Below, one piece after another: positions 8,670 through 17,759 of a stretch of 64,000 bases of DNA. Below the pieces are notes generated by a model that worked only from the letters and a program-made list of their open reading frames with translations, was not told where the DNA came from and did not search any database. Within the stretch, counting starts at the first letter, position 1. The number at the start of each line of letters is the position of its first letter. Source of the DNA: an uncultured Clostridia bacterium (GTDB lineage: Bacteria > Bacillota > Clostridia > Christensenellales > Borkfalkiaceae); the NCBI GenBank assembly GCA_947629485.1, contig CANRDX010000003.1, positions 1 to 64,000 of the forward strand. Reading direction: 5' to 3'. The translations under genes and the position numbers were made by a program.

Positions 8670-11048
8670 ATGCCGAGAACGTTTCGCCAAAGGATCGTAA
8701 ACGCCGCCGCGAAGCTCTACTTCAAATTCAAAAAGAGCGCGCTCGCCCAGAGCGTCAACGCCTCGACCGTGCAGGGGGGCGAGGTAGACGCGGAAAAGGC
8801 AGAACTTCTCCGCCGTGCGGCGGCGGAGGGAGCGGTGCTGTTGAAGAACGACGGCACCCTTCCCCTCAAAGGGAAATTTGCCCTCTTCGGAAGAGTGCAG
8901 CGGGATACCTTCTGCACGGGCTACGGCTCGGGCGGCGACGTCGTAAAGCCGTATGCCGTGAGCATTTCGGAGGGCTTGGAGAGGGCGGGCGCGCCCATCG
9001 TGCGGGAACTTTCCGATTTCTACCGCGATTGGCAGGCGCGCCATCCCGCGCCGCAGGGCGGTTGGGGGGATTGGAGCTTTTCCTACCCCGAGGCAGACGT
9101 GCCCGAAGAGCTCTTTGAAAGGGCGCGCCGCGAGACGGATACGGCGGTCGTCGTCATCGGCAGGGCGGCGGGCGAGGATCGCGACAGCGAACTGCGCGCG
9201 GGGAGCTACTTCCTCACCGAGAAGGAGCGCGCGTTGCTTGCGCGCGTGAAGGAGAAGTTCTCCCATGTCGCCGTCGTCCTCAATATCGGAAGTCTCATCG
9301 ACCTCTCCTTTGCCGAAGAGTACTCCGTCGGCGCCCTTCTCCTGATCTGGCAGGGCGGCATGGAGGCGGGCAACGCCTGCGCCGACCTTCTTCTCGGGCA
9401 CATCTCTCCCTGCGGGAAGCTCCCCGATACCGTCCCGATGTCCTACGGCGATCTGCCTGCGCAAAACTTCGGCGGGCTGAATTACAACGAATATACCGAG
9501 GATATTTACGTCGGCTACCGCCATTTCGAGACGTTTGCGCCCGACCGCGTGCGCTATCCCTTCGGCTTCGGGTTAAGCTATACGAAATTTCACACCGAGG
9601 CGGAATTTTCCGAGAACGCGGTGCGCTTTCGGGTGAAGAACGTCGGCGGCTGTGCGGGAAGGGAAGTCGTTCAGGTTTATCTCAAAAAACCGTGCGGGGA
9701 GATCGGCAACCCCGCGCGCGAGCTGATAGGATTTTACAAGACGGGGCTTCTTCCGCCTTTGGGGGAGGAGCGCGGCGAGATTGCGCTCAAAAAGCGCGAC
9801 TTCTGCTCCTTCGACGAAGTGCGTTCCGCCTACGTTCTCCTTGCGGGAGACTATGCGGTCTACGTCGGCTCCGACGCGCGCAGTGCAGACATGGTAGGGG
9901 GATTTACTGTGGAAAGGGAAGAGATCTTCCTTCAACTGCGCCAAAATGCAGCGCCGCCCGTCCCCTTCGCCGTGCAGGGACATTCGGAGAAAAAACTCTG
10001 CCGCGCGGCGCAGGCAGACCTCAAAGAACGCATCCTTCGCGAGCTTCCTTCGCCCCTTCCTTGCACGGGCGATCGCGGGATCCTGCTCTCGGACGTCAAG
10101 GCGGGAAGCGCAAAGATGAAGGATTTCGTCGCGCAACTCTCCGACGAGGAGCTTGCCGCTCTTTCGCGCGGCGCGCTCAAAATGGACAGTCCGCTCGGCG
10201 CGCGCGGGAACGCGGGCGTGATGGGCGGCGTGACGCCTTCGCTCCGCGTAAGAGGCGTCCCCGCGGTGACGATGACGGACGGGCCTTCGGGGATCCGCTT
10301 AAAGGCGCCCTCTTCGCTTGTTCCCATCGCGACCCTTCTTGCCGCCACGTTTGACGAAGCGCTCGTCGGCGCCGTCTACGGCCTGATGGGGAGGGAGATG
10401 GCGGAGCGCGGTTCCCACGTCTTGCTTGCGCCCGCCCTCAACCTGCACCGCAACCCGCTCTGCGGCAGGAATTTCGAGTATTTTTCCGAGGATCCCTTCC
10501 TTGCGGGGAAGATCGCTTCGGCGGCGGTGAAGGGGATTCAGGCGGCGGGCGGCTCGGCTTGCCCCAAGCACTTCGCCTGCAACGGTCAGGAGTTCAACCG
10601 CAGCCGCAACGATTCCCGCCTTTCCGAGCGCGCGCTTCGCGAGCTGTACTTAAAGGGATTCGAGATCTGCGTTACGGAGAGCGCCCCGCGCTTTCTCATG
10701 ACCTCTTACAACAAGGTGAACGGCGTCTGGGCGCACTATCACTACGAGCTTGTCCGCGGGATCTTGCGCGGAGAGTGGGGATTTCAGGGGTGCGTCGTCA
10801 CCGATTGGTGGATGAAACGGGCAAAAAGCCCGCACTTCAAGCGCGTCGCAAACAATGCCTACCGCGTGCGCGCGGGCGTCAACGTACTCATGCCCGGGGG
10901 AGATTACCTCGGCAAACGGGTGCAGGGCGGGAACGTGCTCCGCGGCCTCGGCAAAAGCGAGGGGCTTATCCGCGCAGAACTTCAAAGAAACGCCGAGGAA
11001 GTCCTGCAAGCCGTCATGCACACTTCCGCGATGACGGAAAAGTCATAA
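8670..11048 (+). CDS. Glycoside hydrolase family 3 beta-glucosidase-like protein with permuted domain order
   Basis: GAVLLKNDGTLPL and FnIII-like region at N-terminus; TIM-barrel motifs GRNFEYFSEDP, KHFACN, VVTDWW at C-terminus. Confidence 0.88.
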   Translation: MPRTFRQRIVNAAAKLYFKFKKSALAQSVNASTVQGGEVDAEKAELLRRAAAEGAVLLKNDGTLPLKGKFALFGRVQRDTFCTGYGSGGDVVKPYAVSISEGLERAGAPIVRELSDFYRDWQARHPAPQGGWGDWSFSYPEADVPEELFERARRETDTAVVVIGRAAGEDRDSELRAGSYFLTEKERALLARVKEKFSHVAVVLNIGSLIDLSFAEEYSVGALLLIWQGGMEAGNACADLLLGHISPCGKLPDTVPMSYGDLPAQNFGGLNYNEYTEDIYVGYRHFETFAPDRVRYPFGFGLSYTKFHTEAEFSENAVRFRVKNVGGCAGREVVQVYLKKPCGEIGNPARELIGFYKTGLLPPLGEERGEIALKKRDFCSFDEVRSAYVLLAGDYAVYVGSDARSADMVGGFTVEREEIFLQLRQNAAPPVPFAVQGHSEKKLCRAAQADLKERILRELPSPLPCTGDRGILLSDVKAGSAKMKDFVAQLSDEELAALSRGALKMDSPLGARGNAGVMGGVTPSLRVRGVPAVTMTDGPSGIRLKAPSSLVPIATLLAATFDEALVGAVYGLMGREMAERGSHVLLAPALNLHRNPLCGRNFEYFSEDPFLAGKIASAAVKGIQAAGGSACPKHFACNGQEFNRSRNDSRLSERALRELYLKGFEICVTESAPRFLMTSYNKVNGVWAHYHYELVRGILRGEWGFQGCVVTDWWMKRAKSPHFKRVANNAYRVRAGVNVLMPGGDYLGKRVQGGNVLRGLGKSEGLIRAELQRNAEEVLQAVMHTSAMTEKS

Positions 11049-11053
11049 AAAAA

Positions 11054-11078
11054 GTCCGCCGTGCTCGCACGGCGGACG
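11054..11078. terminator. Bidirectional intrinsic terminator
   Basis: GTCCGCCGTGC-tcgc-ACGGCGGAC flanked by A/T runs between convergent genes. Confidence 0.75.
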
Positions 11079-11083
11079 GTTTT

Positions 11084-11911
11084 TTAAGCCGATCTTCGCA
11101 ATTTTTTCACATCTTCGCGGAATCGTTTCCCGTCGAAGAGTATGCCGAAGAGAAAGGCGAGGAGCGCGATTGCGAGGAACACGGGGATCGCATACCACAG
11201 GAGCGGAACGAAGGGCTTCTCCGCGCTTCCCCAAAATGCCGCGGGCGTAAACGCACGGATGAGATCGAGCACGAAGCCGAACCCGTTGGGCAGCGCGGGG
11301 TGCATGACCATGCAGGGATTCGCGGAATAGAGCGCCTCGAAGAGGGTCTCCGTTCCGTTCCCCAGCCAGCCGAGCGAAACGCAGACGATATCGTTGAACA
11401 CGATCAGAATGAGCATCAAAAAGAAGAGCAGGGAGATCTTCCAGAAGTTCTTATAATTGGGTTTGCTCATGCCGAGGAGGGCGGGCAAAATAGAGGTCGC
11501 GATCAACAGGTTGTGGCAGAAATAGAAGCGCGCCGCCTCCCATGTAAAGACGTTCTGCCCCTGAAACCAATAGGGCACGATGATGGCGAGCGAGGGGCCG
11601 ATCGTGCCGACGTACGTCATGAAATCTTTGAGCGCGGAATTTTTGGAAAAGAGCGCAAACGGGGAGAGAAGGATGAGAAAGGCGCAAACGTTATATGCCG
11701 TGTTGATATGTCCGAAGCCCGTTCCGAAGAGATGCGGCCATACCATGCCCTTGCCGAGATGCTGAAAAATGTTCACGAGCATCAAAAGAAGCAGCGTCAT
11801 TTTCTTGATCTTCATCGGCGCCTTTCGCAAAAGAAAATACATTGCCACGATAAACGCCGCGGCAAGAAGAAGGCAGATGAAATAGGCGGGTGAAAGAAAA
11901 TCGAGTTTCAT
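11084..11911 (-). CDS. YwaF/TMEM164-like integral membrane protein
   Basis: Multi-TM protein with HNLL...P motif typical of the TIGR02206/YwaF family. Confidence 0.65.
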   Translation of the reverse strand: MKLDFLSPAYFICLLLAAAFIVAMYFLLRKAPMKIKKMTLLLLMLVNIFQHLGKGMVWPHLFGTGFGHINTAYNVCAFLILLSPFALFSKNSALKDFMTYVGTIGPSLAIIVPYWFQGQNVFTWEAARFYFCHNLLIATSILPALLGMSKPNYKNFWKISLLFFLMLILIVFNDIVCVSLGWLGNGTETLFEALYSANPCMVMHPALPNGFGFVLDLIRAFTPAAFWGSAEKPFVPLLWYAIPVFLAIALLAFLFGILFDGKRFREDVKKLRRSA

Positions 11912-11931
11912 CGTCTGTATTTCGGTGTCGT

Positions 11932-13047
11932 TTAGAGTTTCTTGACAAAGGCGCGGCGGCGCTTATGTTGCACGGCGTCGAAGAGCTTCCATTGATTGAT
12001 GATGTTTTGATTGTCTTCGAGATTGAGGTTGGTCTCGCAGTATTCCACGCCGTTGTTTCTCATCATGTGAATGAGTTCGTTGATCAGCACGCTCCCGACG
12101 CCCTTGTTGGTATATTCGTGCACCACGCCGATGAGCGCAAGGTCGATCACTTTAGGCTTTCTCACCGCCTTGAAAACGCGAAGGAGCGCGGCGGGCGTGA
12201 GCCTTCCGCCCGATTTTTTCACAGCCATGCCGATGGCGGGGAAGCACAGTCCGAGGCAGACGGGCTTGTCGTTCTCGTCGAGCACGATGCGCACGAAGCG
12301 CAGATCGATCACCTGACGGAAGCTCCTGATAAGCTCCTTCTTCATATTGTCGGTGAAGGGAACGGTGCCGTAGATATCTTTATACGACTTATCGAGGACG
12401 TCGAAGAAGTCGTCGGCGTATTTATTCAAGAAATCTTTGGTGTTCTTTGCGACGCCGAGGTGGAGCTTGTACCGTTCGAGGATCCTCTGGCTCAGGCGGT
12501 CGAGCCGCCCGTCGTCTTCGAGCAGAGAGAGCTTGTGTTCGATCCAATCGACGTCCTTCTCATAGCCGAGGTTTTCGATGAGCTTCTGATAGTAGGGGTA
12601 GTTATATTGCTCTTCAAAGGTCGAGGGTTGGTCGAATCCTTCGATGAGAAGCCCTTCGCGTTCGAGATCGGAGAACCCGAGGGGACCTACGACCTCCTCC
12701 ATGCCCTTTTCTCTTGCCCAGCTCTCGATCGCGCCGAAGAGGGCGTTTGCGACTTCCTGATCGTCGATACAGTCGAAGCGGGTGAAGCGCACGCGCTTCT
12801 GTCCCCATTTTTCATTTGCCACGCGTTGCAAAATACCCGAGATCCTGCCCACGACCTTCCCGTCGCGGTAGGCGAGATAGTACACGGCTTCCGCGTTCTC
12901 ATAGTAGTGATAGTCGGCGCGGAAGAGCCTTTTTTCGTCGCCGTAGAGGGGCGGAACAAAATGGGGGTTGTGCTTATAGAGGCGAAGAGGGAAGTTGATG
13001 AACTGCCTTATTTGCCGCTTTGTCTTAACTTGTTTGATTTCTATCAT
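11932..13047 (-). CDS. GNAT-like acyltransferase family protein
   Basis: Start MIEIKQVKTKRQIRQFINFPLRLYKHNPHFVPPLYGDEK; C-terminal GNAT-like VHEYTNKGVGSVLINEL. Confidence 0.65.
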   Translation of the reverse strand: MIEIKQVKTKRQIRQFINFPLRLYKHNPHFVPPLYGDEKRLFRADYHYYENAEAVYYLAYRDGKVVGRISGILQRVANEKWGQKRVRFTRFDCIDDQEVANALFGAIESWAREKGMEEVVGPLGFSDLEREGLLIEGFDQPSTFEEQYNYPYYQKLIENLGYEKDVDWIEHKLSLLEDDGRLDRLSQRILERYKLHLGVAKNTKDFLNKYADDFFDVLDKSYKDIYGTVPFTDNMKKELIRSFRQVIDLRFVRIVLDENDKPVCLGLCFPAIGMAVKKSGGRLTPAALLRVFKAVRKPKVIDLALIGVVHEYTNKGVGSVLINELIHMMRNNGVEYCETNLNLEDNQNIINQWKLFDAVQHKRRRAFVKKL

Positions 13048-13112
13048 AGTTTCATTATAAAGTCCGGGAGCGGATTTGTCAACAAAGTTCACACAGAAAA
13101 AACAAAATTGCC

Positions 13113-13141
13113 TTGACAGGGGGCTTTGGGAAGGGTATAAT
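13113..13141 (+). promoter_or_regulatory. sigma-A-type promoter
   Basis: TTGACA - 17 bp - TATAAT upstream of the esterase gene. Confidence 0.7.
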
Positions 13142-13160
13142 TGACATAGGAGGAAAAATT

Positions 13161-13907
13161 ATGATCGAAAAATTCACTGCATCCGTTCCCGTCCTCGGCG
13201 GCGAGGAACCCCGGCAAGTTTATGTGTATCTTCCCGAACATGAAGAGGGAGAAAGATTCCCCGTCATGTACCTTCTCGACGGGCAGACCGCTTTCTTCGA
13301 TGAAACGGCGCCCTACGGAGAGAGCCTCCGCCTCGCGGAAATTCTCGATAAATTGAAGGCGAAGCTCATTGTCGTCGCCGTCGAAGCGAACGGGAGCAAC
13401 CGTCTCACGGAGTATTCGCCCTTCGCATTTACTTCGCCCTACGGCAATTCGTCGGGCGGCGGGCACGCCTTCCTGAATTGGCTCACGGGCACTCTTCGTC
13501 CCTTCATCGACGGAAGATATCCCACGCTCTGCGACCGTACGCACACGATGATCGCGGGAAGTTCGCTCGGCGGCCTCATGGCGCTCTACGGGCTTGCTTC
13601 CTTCCCCGCCGTTTTCTCCGCGGCGCTCGCGCTCTCGCCCAGCCTTTGGGTGCGCCCGCGCGAAATGGGAAAACTGCTTGAATCGATCCCTACCGACGCC
13701 GAGGTATATTTCGACTACGGCGAAAAGGAACTTTCCAATCACGAGGCGATCATGGAGAGCTTGCAGATCGCGGAAAAGGCGCTTGCGGCGAGCGGCGCGA
13801 GCTTCACGTTCAGGATCGCGAAGGGCGCCGTACACAACGAGGGCGCGTGGAAAAAACGCATTCCGTCCGCTCTTGCAAGTTTCAGCATGATAGAGTACGC
13901 CGAATAA
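13161..13907 (+). CDS. alpha/beta hydrolase, putative esterase (Fes/D-like)
   Basis: VMYLLDGQTAFF, nucleophile elbow GSSLGG, terminal catalytic His in AVHNEGAW. Confidence 0.85.
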   Translation: MIEKFTASVPVLGGEEPRQVYVYLPEHEEGERFPVMYLLDGQTAFFDETAPYGESLRLAEILDKLKAKLIVVAVEANGSNRLTEYSPFAFTSPYGNSSGGGHAFLNWLTGTLRPFIDGRYPTLCDRTHTMIAGSSLGGLMALYGLASFPAVFSAALALSPSLWVRPREMGKLLESIPTDAEVYFDYGEKELSNHEAIMESLQIAEKALAASGASFTFRIAKGAVHNEGAWKKRIPSALASFSMIEYAE

Positions 13908-13919
13908 GAGAAAAAGCCG

Positions 13920-13951
13920 ATCTCCCCGCGCATAGCTGTTGCGCGGGGAGA
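13920..13951 (+). terminator. Intrinsic terminator
   Basis: ATCTCCCCGCGC..GCGCGGGGAGAT followed by TTTTT. Confidence 0.75.
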
Positions 13952-13993
13952 TTTTTTCTGCCGTGACAGGGAAGAGCTGCCCCCTTTGAAGGG

Positions 13994-14043
13994 GAAAATT
14001 TTGCTTTCTGCCAAAGATTGATAATCTTTGGCGCAAAATTTTC
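13994..14043. repeat. Long nested inverted repeat
   Basis: GAAAATTTTGC...GCCAAAGATT-gat-AATCTTTGGC-GCAAAATTTTC; 11-bp outer and 10-bp inner arms. Confidence 0.8.
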
Positions 14044-14185
14044 TTGGCGTTTGCGCATTCGCCCGCGCAAACGCTGACCGAACGCGGGGTTCTACCCGCG
14101 TGAGACGGGTGGCACGGCATAGGTGGGGGTGAACCCTTGTCGCCCCTGAAAGGGGAGATGTCACGAAGTGACAGAGGGGTTAGAA

Positions 14186-14401
14186 CCCTTTCCCCCGCTT
14201 ACGCGGGTACTTTCCCTAAAAGGGACAGCGAGAAGCCCTACCCCTTGACGAGGGTCGCAAAACGCATTTCTGCACATCGGCACGGTGTGCCGTGTGCGCA
14301 TTTTGCGGTGAGTGAGCGCATTCGCAGCGCGAACGGTGACCGAACGCGGGATTCTACCCGCGTGAGACGGGTGGCACGGCTATGCCGTGACAGGTGGGGG
14401 T
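14186..14401. repeat. Dispersed ~215-bp intergenic repeat, copy A
   Basis: Shares ccctttcccccgcttNcgcgggtactttccctaaaagggacag and gggtcgcaaaacgca...gagacgggtggc blocks with 21755-22008. Confidence 0.8.
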
Positions 14402-14447
14402 TGTCATTCTAAATCCGTCATATTTGCGGAAAAACATTTTCACCGTA

Positions 14448-14476
14448 TTTACAAATGAAGCGCGGCATGATATACT
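14448..14476 (+). promoter_or_regulatory. sigma-A-type promoter for mnmE
   Basis: TTTACA - 17 bp - TATACT. Confidence 0.6.
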
Positions 14477-14528
14477 ATATAGAAAAATGTACCCCGAGCT
14501 TTCATCGGGGCGGAATGAGGTCTGCAAT

Positions 14529-15809
14529 ATGGTCATTTCTGCGATCGCAACGGCGGAGGGAAGGGGCGGCGTCGCCATCGTGCGCATGAGCGGCGGCGGC
14601 GCGTTGGAGATCGCGCGCAAGATGTTTTCCCGCAAGGGGGAATTTGTTCCCAACGTCCTCTATCCCGGGCAGATCGACGCAGGCGCCTTCAAGGACTACG
14701 GCATGTGCGTCTACTTCCGCGCACCGCGTTCCTTCACGGGCGAGGATACGGTGGAATTTCACTGTCACGGCGGCGTGGAGATCGCCCGCGGCATCCTTCG
14801 GCGCACGTTGGAGTTGGGTGCGCGCCTTGCCGAACGCGGCGAATTCACCAAGCGCGCCTTTTGGAACGGCAAGCTCTCCCTCTCCGCTGCCGAGGGAATG
14901 GCGGATATGATCAACGCGCAATCGGAAGCGGAGGTGCGCGCGGGATATCTTCTCTACGGCGAGAAACTCACGGCGGAGGGGAAAGAGTTGCAGGCAAAGA
15001 TCAAGCAAGCTCTCGCGGGCGTGGAAGCGGACGTAGATTTCCCCGAAGAAGACCTCACGGTGGATACGCGGAAGGAAATAGAGGGTACCATGTCCGAAGT
15101 AGAGGCATCGCTTTCCGCGCTCTGCGCGCAATACACGGCGGGGAAAAAATTGAAATCGGGCGTGCGCGTCGCGCTTGCGGGAATGCCGAACGCGGGAAAA
15201 AGCACGCTCTTTAACGCTCTGCTCGGCTATGACCGCGCCATCGTCTCCTCCCACGCGGGCACCACGCGCGACACGGTCGAGGGAACGGTGGAGATCGACG
15301 GCGTGCGCTTTATCCTCACGGACACGGCGGGGCTTCGCGAGGGCGCGGACGAGATAGAATGCGAGGGCATCCGCCGTGCGGAGCAGGCGATCGCTTCCGC
15401 CGACGTCATCCTCTGGTTGAAGGAGGGGGATCGCCCCGCCTTCCCCGCGGGCGTTCCCGTCGTCACCGTCGGCGCCAAGAGCGATCTTACGAGGCGAGAG
15501 GGGTGCGACGTGCTCGTCTCCGCCGTGACGGGCGAAGGGCTTGACGCGCTCAGAGAACTTCTCTATCAACGCGGCTACGGCAGGGAGAACGAGGGGGCGT
15601 TCCTTCTCGAAGAACGGCATTACCGCGCGGCGCAGCGTGCGCTCGAAGCCGTTCGCGCCACCCTTGCGGCGGTGCGCAGCGCCCTGCCCGCGGAACTGTA
15701 TGCCGAAGATCTGCGCGCGGCGTATCTCGCGCTCGGGGAGCTGACGGGCGAGACGGCGAGCGAATCGGTGATCGACGAGATCTTTGAAAAATTCTGCGTC
15801 GGAAAATGA
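14529..15809 (+). CDS. mnmE: tRNA uridine-5-carboxymethylaminomethyl(34) synthesis GTPase MnmE
   Basis: TrmE N-domain, GMPNAGKSTLFN G1 motif, DTAGLRE G3 motif, C-terminal FCVGK (CxGK). Confidence 0.95.
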   Translation: MVISAIATAEGRGGVAIVRMSGGGALEIARKMFSRKGEFVPNVLYPGQIDAGAFKDYGMCVYFRAPRSFTGEDTVEFHCHGGVEIARGILRRTLELGARLAERGEFTKRAFWNGKLSLSAAEGMADMINAQSEAEVRAGYLLYGEKLTAEGKELQAKIKQALAGVEADVDFPEEDLTVDTRKEIEGTMSEVEASLSALCAQYTAGKKLKSGVRVALAGMPNAGKSTLFNALLGYDRAIVSSHAGTTRDTVEGTVEIDGVRFILTDTAGLREGADEIECEGIRRAEQAIASADVILWLKEGDRPAFPAGVPVVTVGAKSDLTRREGCDVLVSAVTGEGLDALRELLYQRGYGRENEGAFLLEERHYRAAQRALEAVRATLAAVRSALPAELYAEDLRAAYLALGELTGETASESVIDEIFEKFCVGK

Positions 15810-15875
15810 GCACCGCCGTGCCACCGCGTGCGGGCGGCTTCTCTATGAGACTTTGTTCCGAAGAAAACGAGACCA

Positions 15876-16313
15876 ATGATAACTTACGCGTTCACAGACG
15901 GGGAATTTTCCCGAACCTTCCAACATCTCTATAACAGGATCTGCAATCTGCGCGATTCTCTCATCGGCTATTTCGCGGAAGAGAATGTCCACGCCCTCGT
16001 GCCCGTCGGGTACGAGGCGGAGGGCGTTCCCGCCTTTCTCGAAGTCTCTTTCGACGAGCCGAGCGCGCGGCAGTACGAGAAGACGATGCAAAAGTTTTTC
16101 TCGCACAGACCGCGCGGCGTTACCACCCTTCCGAAGCCGCAGTTTGCCGTGACTTTGAAGCTGGATTTTTATTACGGCGTGACGGGCGTCCGCACGTTCG
16201 ATTTCACCGATTATTGCGAAGAATCGCTCGTCGCCTTTTGCAGCGAGATCCGCAAAAGCGCTCTCGAAGTGTTCCACCATCGGTTTTCTTCCTCCCGAAA
16301 GACCACGATCTGA
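15876..16313 (+). CDS. Hypothetical protein
   Basis: 145-aa ORF between mnmE and spo0A; no family recognised. Confidence 0.65.
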   Translation: MITYAFTDGEFSRTFQHLYNRICNLRDSLIGYFAEENVHALVPVGYEAEGVPAFLEVSFDEPSARQYEKTMQKFFSHRPRGVTTLPKPQFAVTLKLDFYYGVTGVRTFDFTDYCEESLVAFCSEIRKSALEVFHHRFSSSRKTTI

Positions 16314-16348
16314 CCGTTTAACGCCGCTTTTCCGCCCGAAAATCGCCT

Positions 16349-16356
16349 TTCGACAA
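16349..16356 (-). promoter_or_regulatory. Candidate 0A box upstream of spo0A
   Basis: TTCGACAA (complement TTGTCGAA, matching the TTTGTCRAA consensus). Confidence 0.45.
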
Positions 16357-16415
16357 TTTCGTACAAAATTCGGGCATTTTTGTAAAATAATTTTTGAATT
16401 ATGTACAAAAATGGC

Positions 16416-16444
16416 TTTACATTTCAAAATTTGTGTTATATAAT
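16416..16444 (+). promoter_or_regulatory. sigma-A-type promoter of spo0A
   Basis: TTTACA - 17 bp - TATAAT. Confidence 0.65.
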
Positions 16445-16484
16445 GCTCCTGCAACCAAAAATTTGACAGGGATAAGGGGAAATT

Positions 16485-17231
16485 ATGAAACGCGTTTTGA
16501 TTTTAGAAAGCAACGAAGCATTCGCAAAGGAGCTTGCGGCGCATTTTGCCGAGAAAGGGTACGAGATCGTGGGCGTCACGGGAGACGGCGAAGAGGGGAT
16601 CAAGCTCATGGAGGGCGCGCCCGCCACCGTGGTGATGAGCCTGCTCTTGAAATCGTGCGACGGGTTCACCGTCATGGAGCGCGCGAGGGCAGCGGGGAAG
16701 AAGGCGGACTTCATCGTCCTCGGAAACTTCTCCGACGATAAGATCATCGGCCGCGCGATCGCGCTGGGCGCGCGGTATTACCTGATGAAGCCCGTCTCGG
16801 CGGAACTCGTGGAGGAGCGCGTGGCGGAGATCTCCGAGGAAACGATCCCGAAGGCGGAAAAGTACGAACGCCGCCGCGCGGGTTCGCTCGACGAGCGCAT
16901 CTCCAACATCTTCATCTCCATCGGCATCCCGCCCCACATCAAGGGGTACGGATATCTTCGGGAAGGGATCAAAATGGCGGTGAACGATCCGCACATCATC
17001 AACAATGTCACGAAGGGGCTGTACCCCATCATCGGCGAAAAGTTCCAGACGACGGCGAGCAAAGTCGAACGCGCGATCCGCCACGCCATCGAGGTCGCAT
17101 GGAACCGCGGGCGCGTGGAAGCGGTGAACGCGATCTTCGGCGCGCGCGTCTATATCGGCACGGAGAAGCCGACGAACAGCGAGTTCATCGCCCTCGTCGC
17201 CGACAAGCTGATTTTGGAAAGCATGGTATGA
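16485..17231 (+). CDS. spo0A: Sporulation transcription factor Spo0A with degenerate receiver domain
   Basis: C-terminal ITTAS-like HTH: IPPHIKGYGYLREGI..TTASKVERAIRHAIEVAWNRG..KPTNSEFIALVADKL; receiver N-domain lacks the phospho-acceptor Asp. Confidence 0.93.
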   Translation: MKRVLILESNEAFAKELAAHFAEKGYEIVGVTGDGEEGIKLMEGAPATVVMSLLLKSCDGFTVMERARAAGKKADFIVLGNFSDDKIIGRAIALGARYYLMKPVSAELVEERVAEISEETIPKAEKYERRRAGSLDERISNIFISIGIPPHIKGYGYLREGIKMAVNDPHIINNVTKGLYPIIGEKFQTTASKVERAIRHAIEVAWNRGRVEAVNAIFGARVYIGTEKPTNSEFIALVADKLILESMV

Positions 17232-17300
17232 TTTCCTGAAAAATCGGCATTTTCTCCAAGAATTTTAGGGAAATGCAGTTATTTCGATGAAAATCTAAAT
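17156..17300. repeat. 145-bp tandem repeat unit 1 (spo0A 3' end plus downstream)
   Basis: cggcacggagaagccgacgaacagcgagttc...gatgaaaatctaaat; near-identical to the next unit. Confidence 0.95.
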
Positions 17301-17445
17301 CGGTACGGAGAAGCCGACGAACAGCGAGTTCATCGCCCTCGCCGCCGACAAGCTGATTTTGGAAAGCATGGTATGATTTCCTGAAAAATCGGCATTTTCT
17401 CCAAAAATTTTAGGGAAATATAGTTATTTCGATGAAAATCTAAAT
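17301..17445. repeat. 145-bp tandem repeat unit 2 (spo0A 3' fragment)
   Basis: About five substitutions relative to unit 1, no length change; encodes a remnant TEKPTNSEFIALAADKLILESMV. Confidence 0.95.
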
Positions 17446-17592
17446 AATAAAAACGGCAGACGACCGTGCGCCGAAGATCGTGCGCGCCTCCCATGCTGCC
17501 CTTGCCTCCGCAAAAGAATTTTTCCGAAACGCCGAAAACGCCCCGAAAACAGTTGCTTTTTTCGGTCGGTTCGTGTAAAATAAGTGTGGCTT

Positions 17593-17682
17593 GCAGAAAT
17601 GGCGGAGTGGTTGAACGCGCACGATTCGAAATCGTGTTATGCAGGAATGTATACGGGGGTTCGAATCCCTCTTTCTGCGCCA
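17593..17682 (+). tRNA. tRNA-Ser (CGA)
   Basis: Cloverleaf with long variable arm, anticodon loop TTCGAAA, encoded CCA. Confidence 0.95.
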
Positions 17683-17759
17683 TCGTCGCGGCGAAGCGAC
17701 GTTTCGAAGCGGTTGCCGAAAGGCAGCCGCTATCCTTATAACTTTCGGAGTGATTCGGT

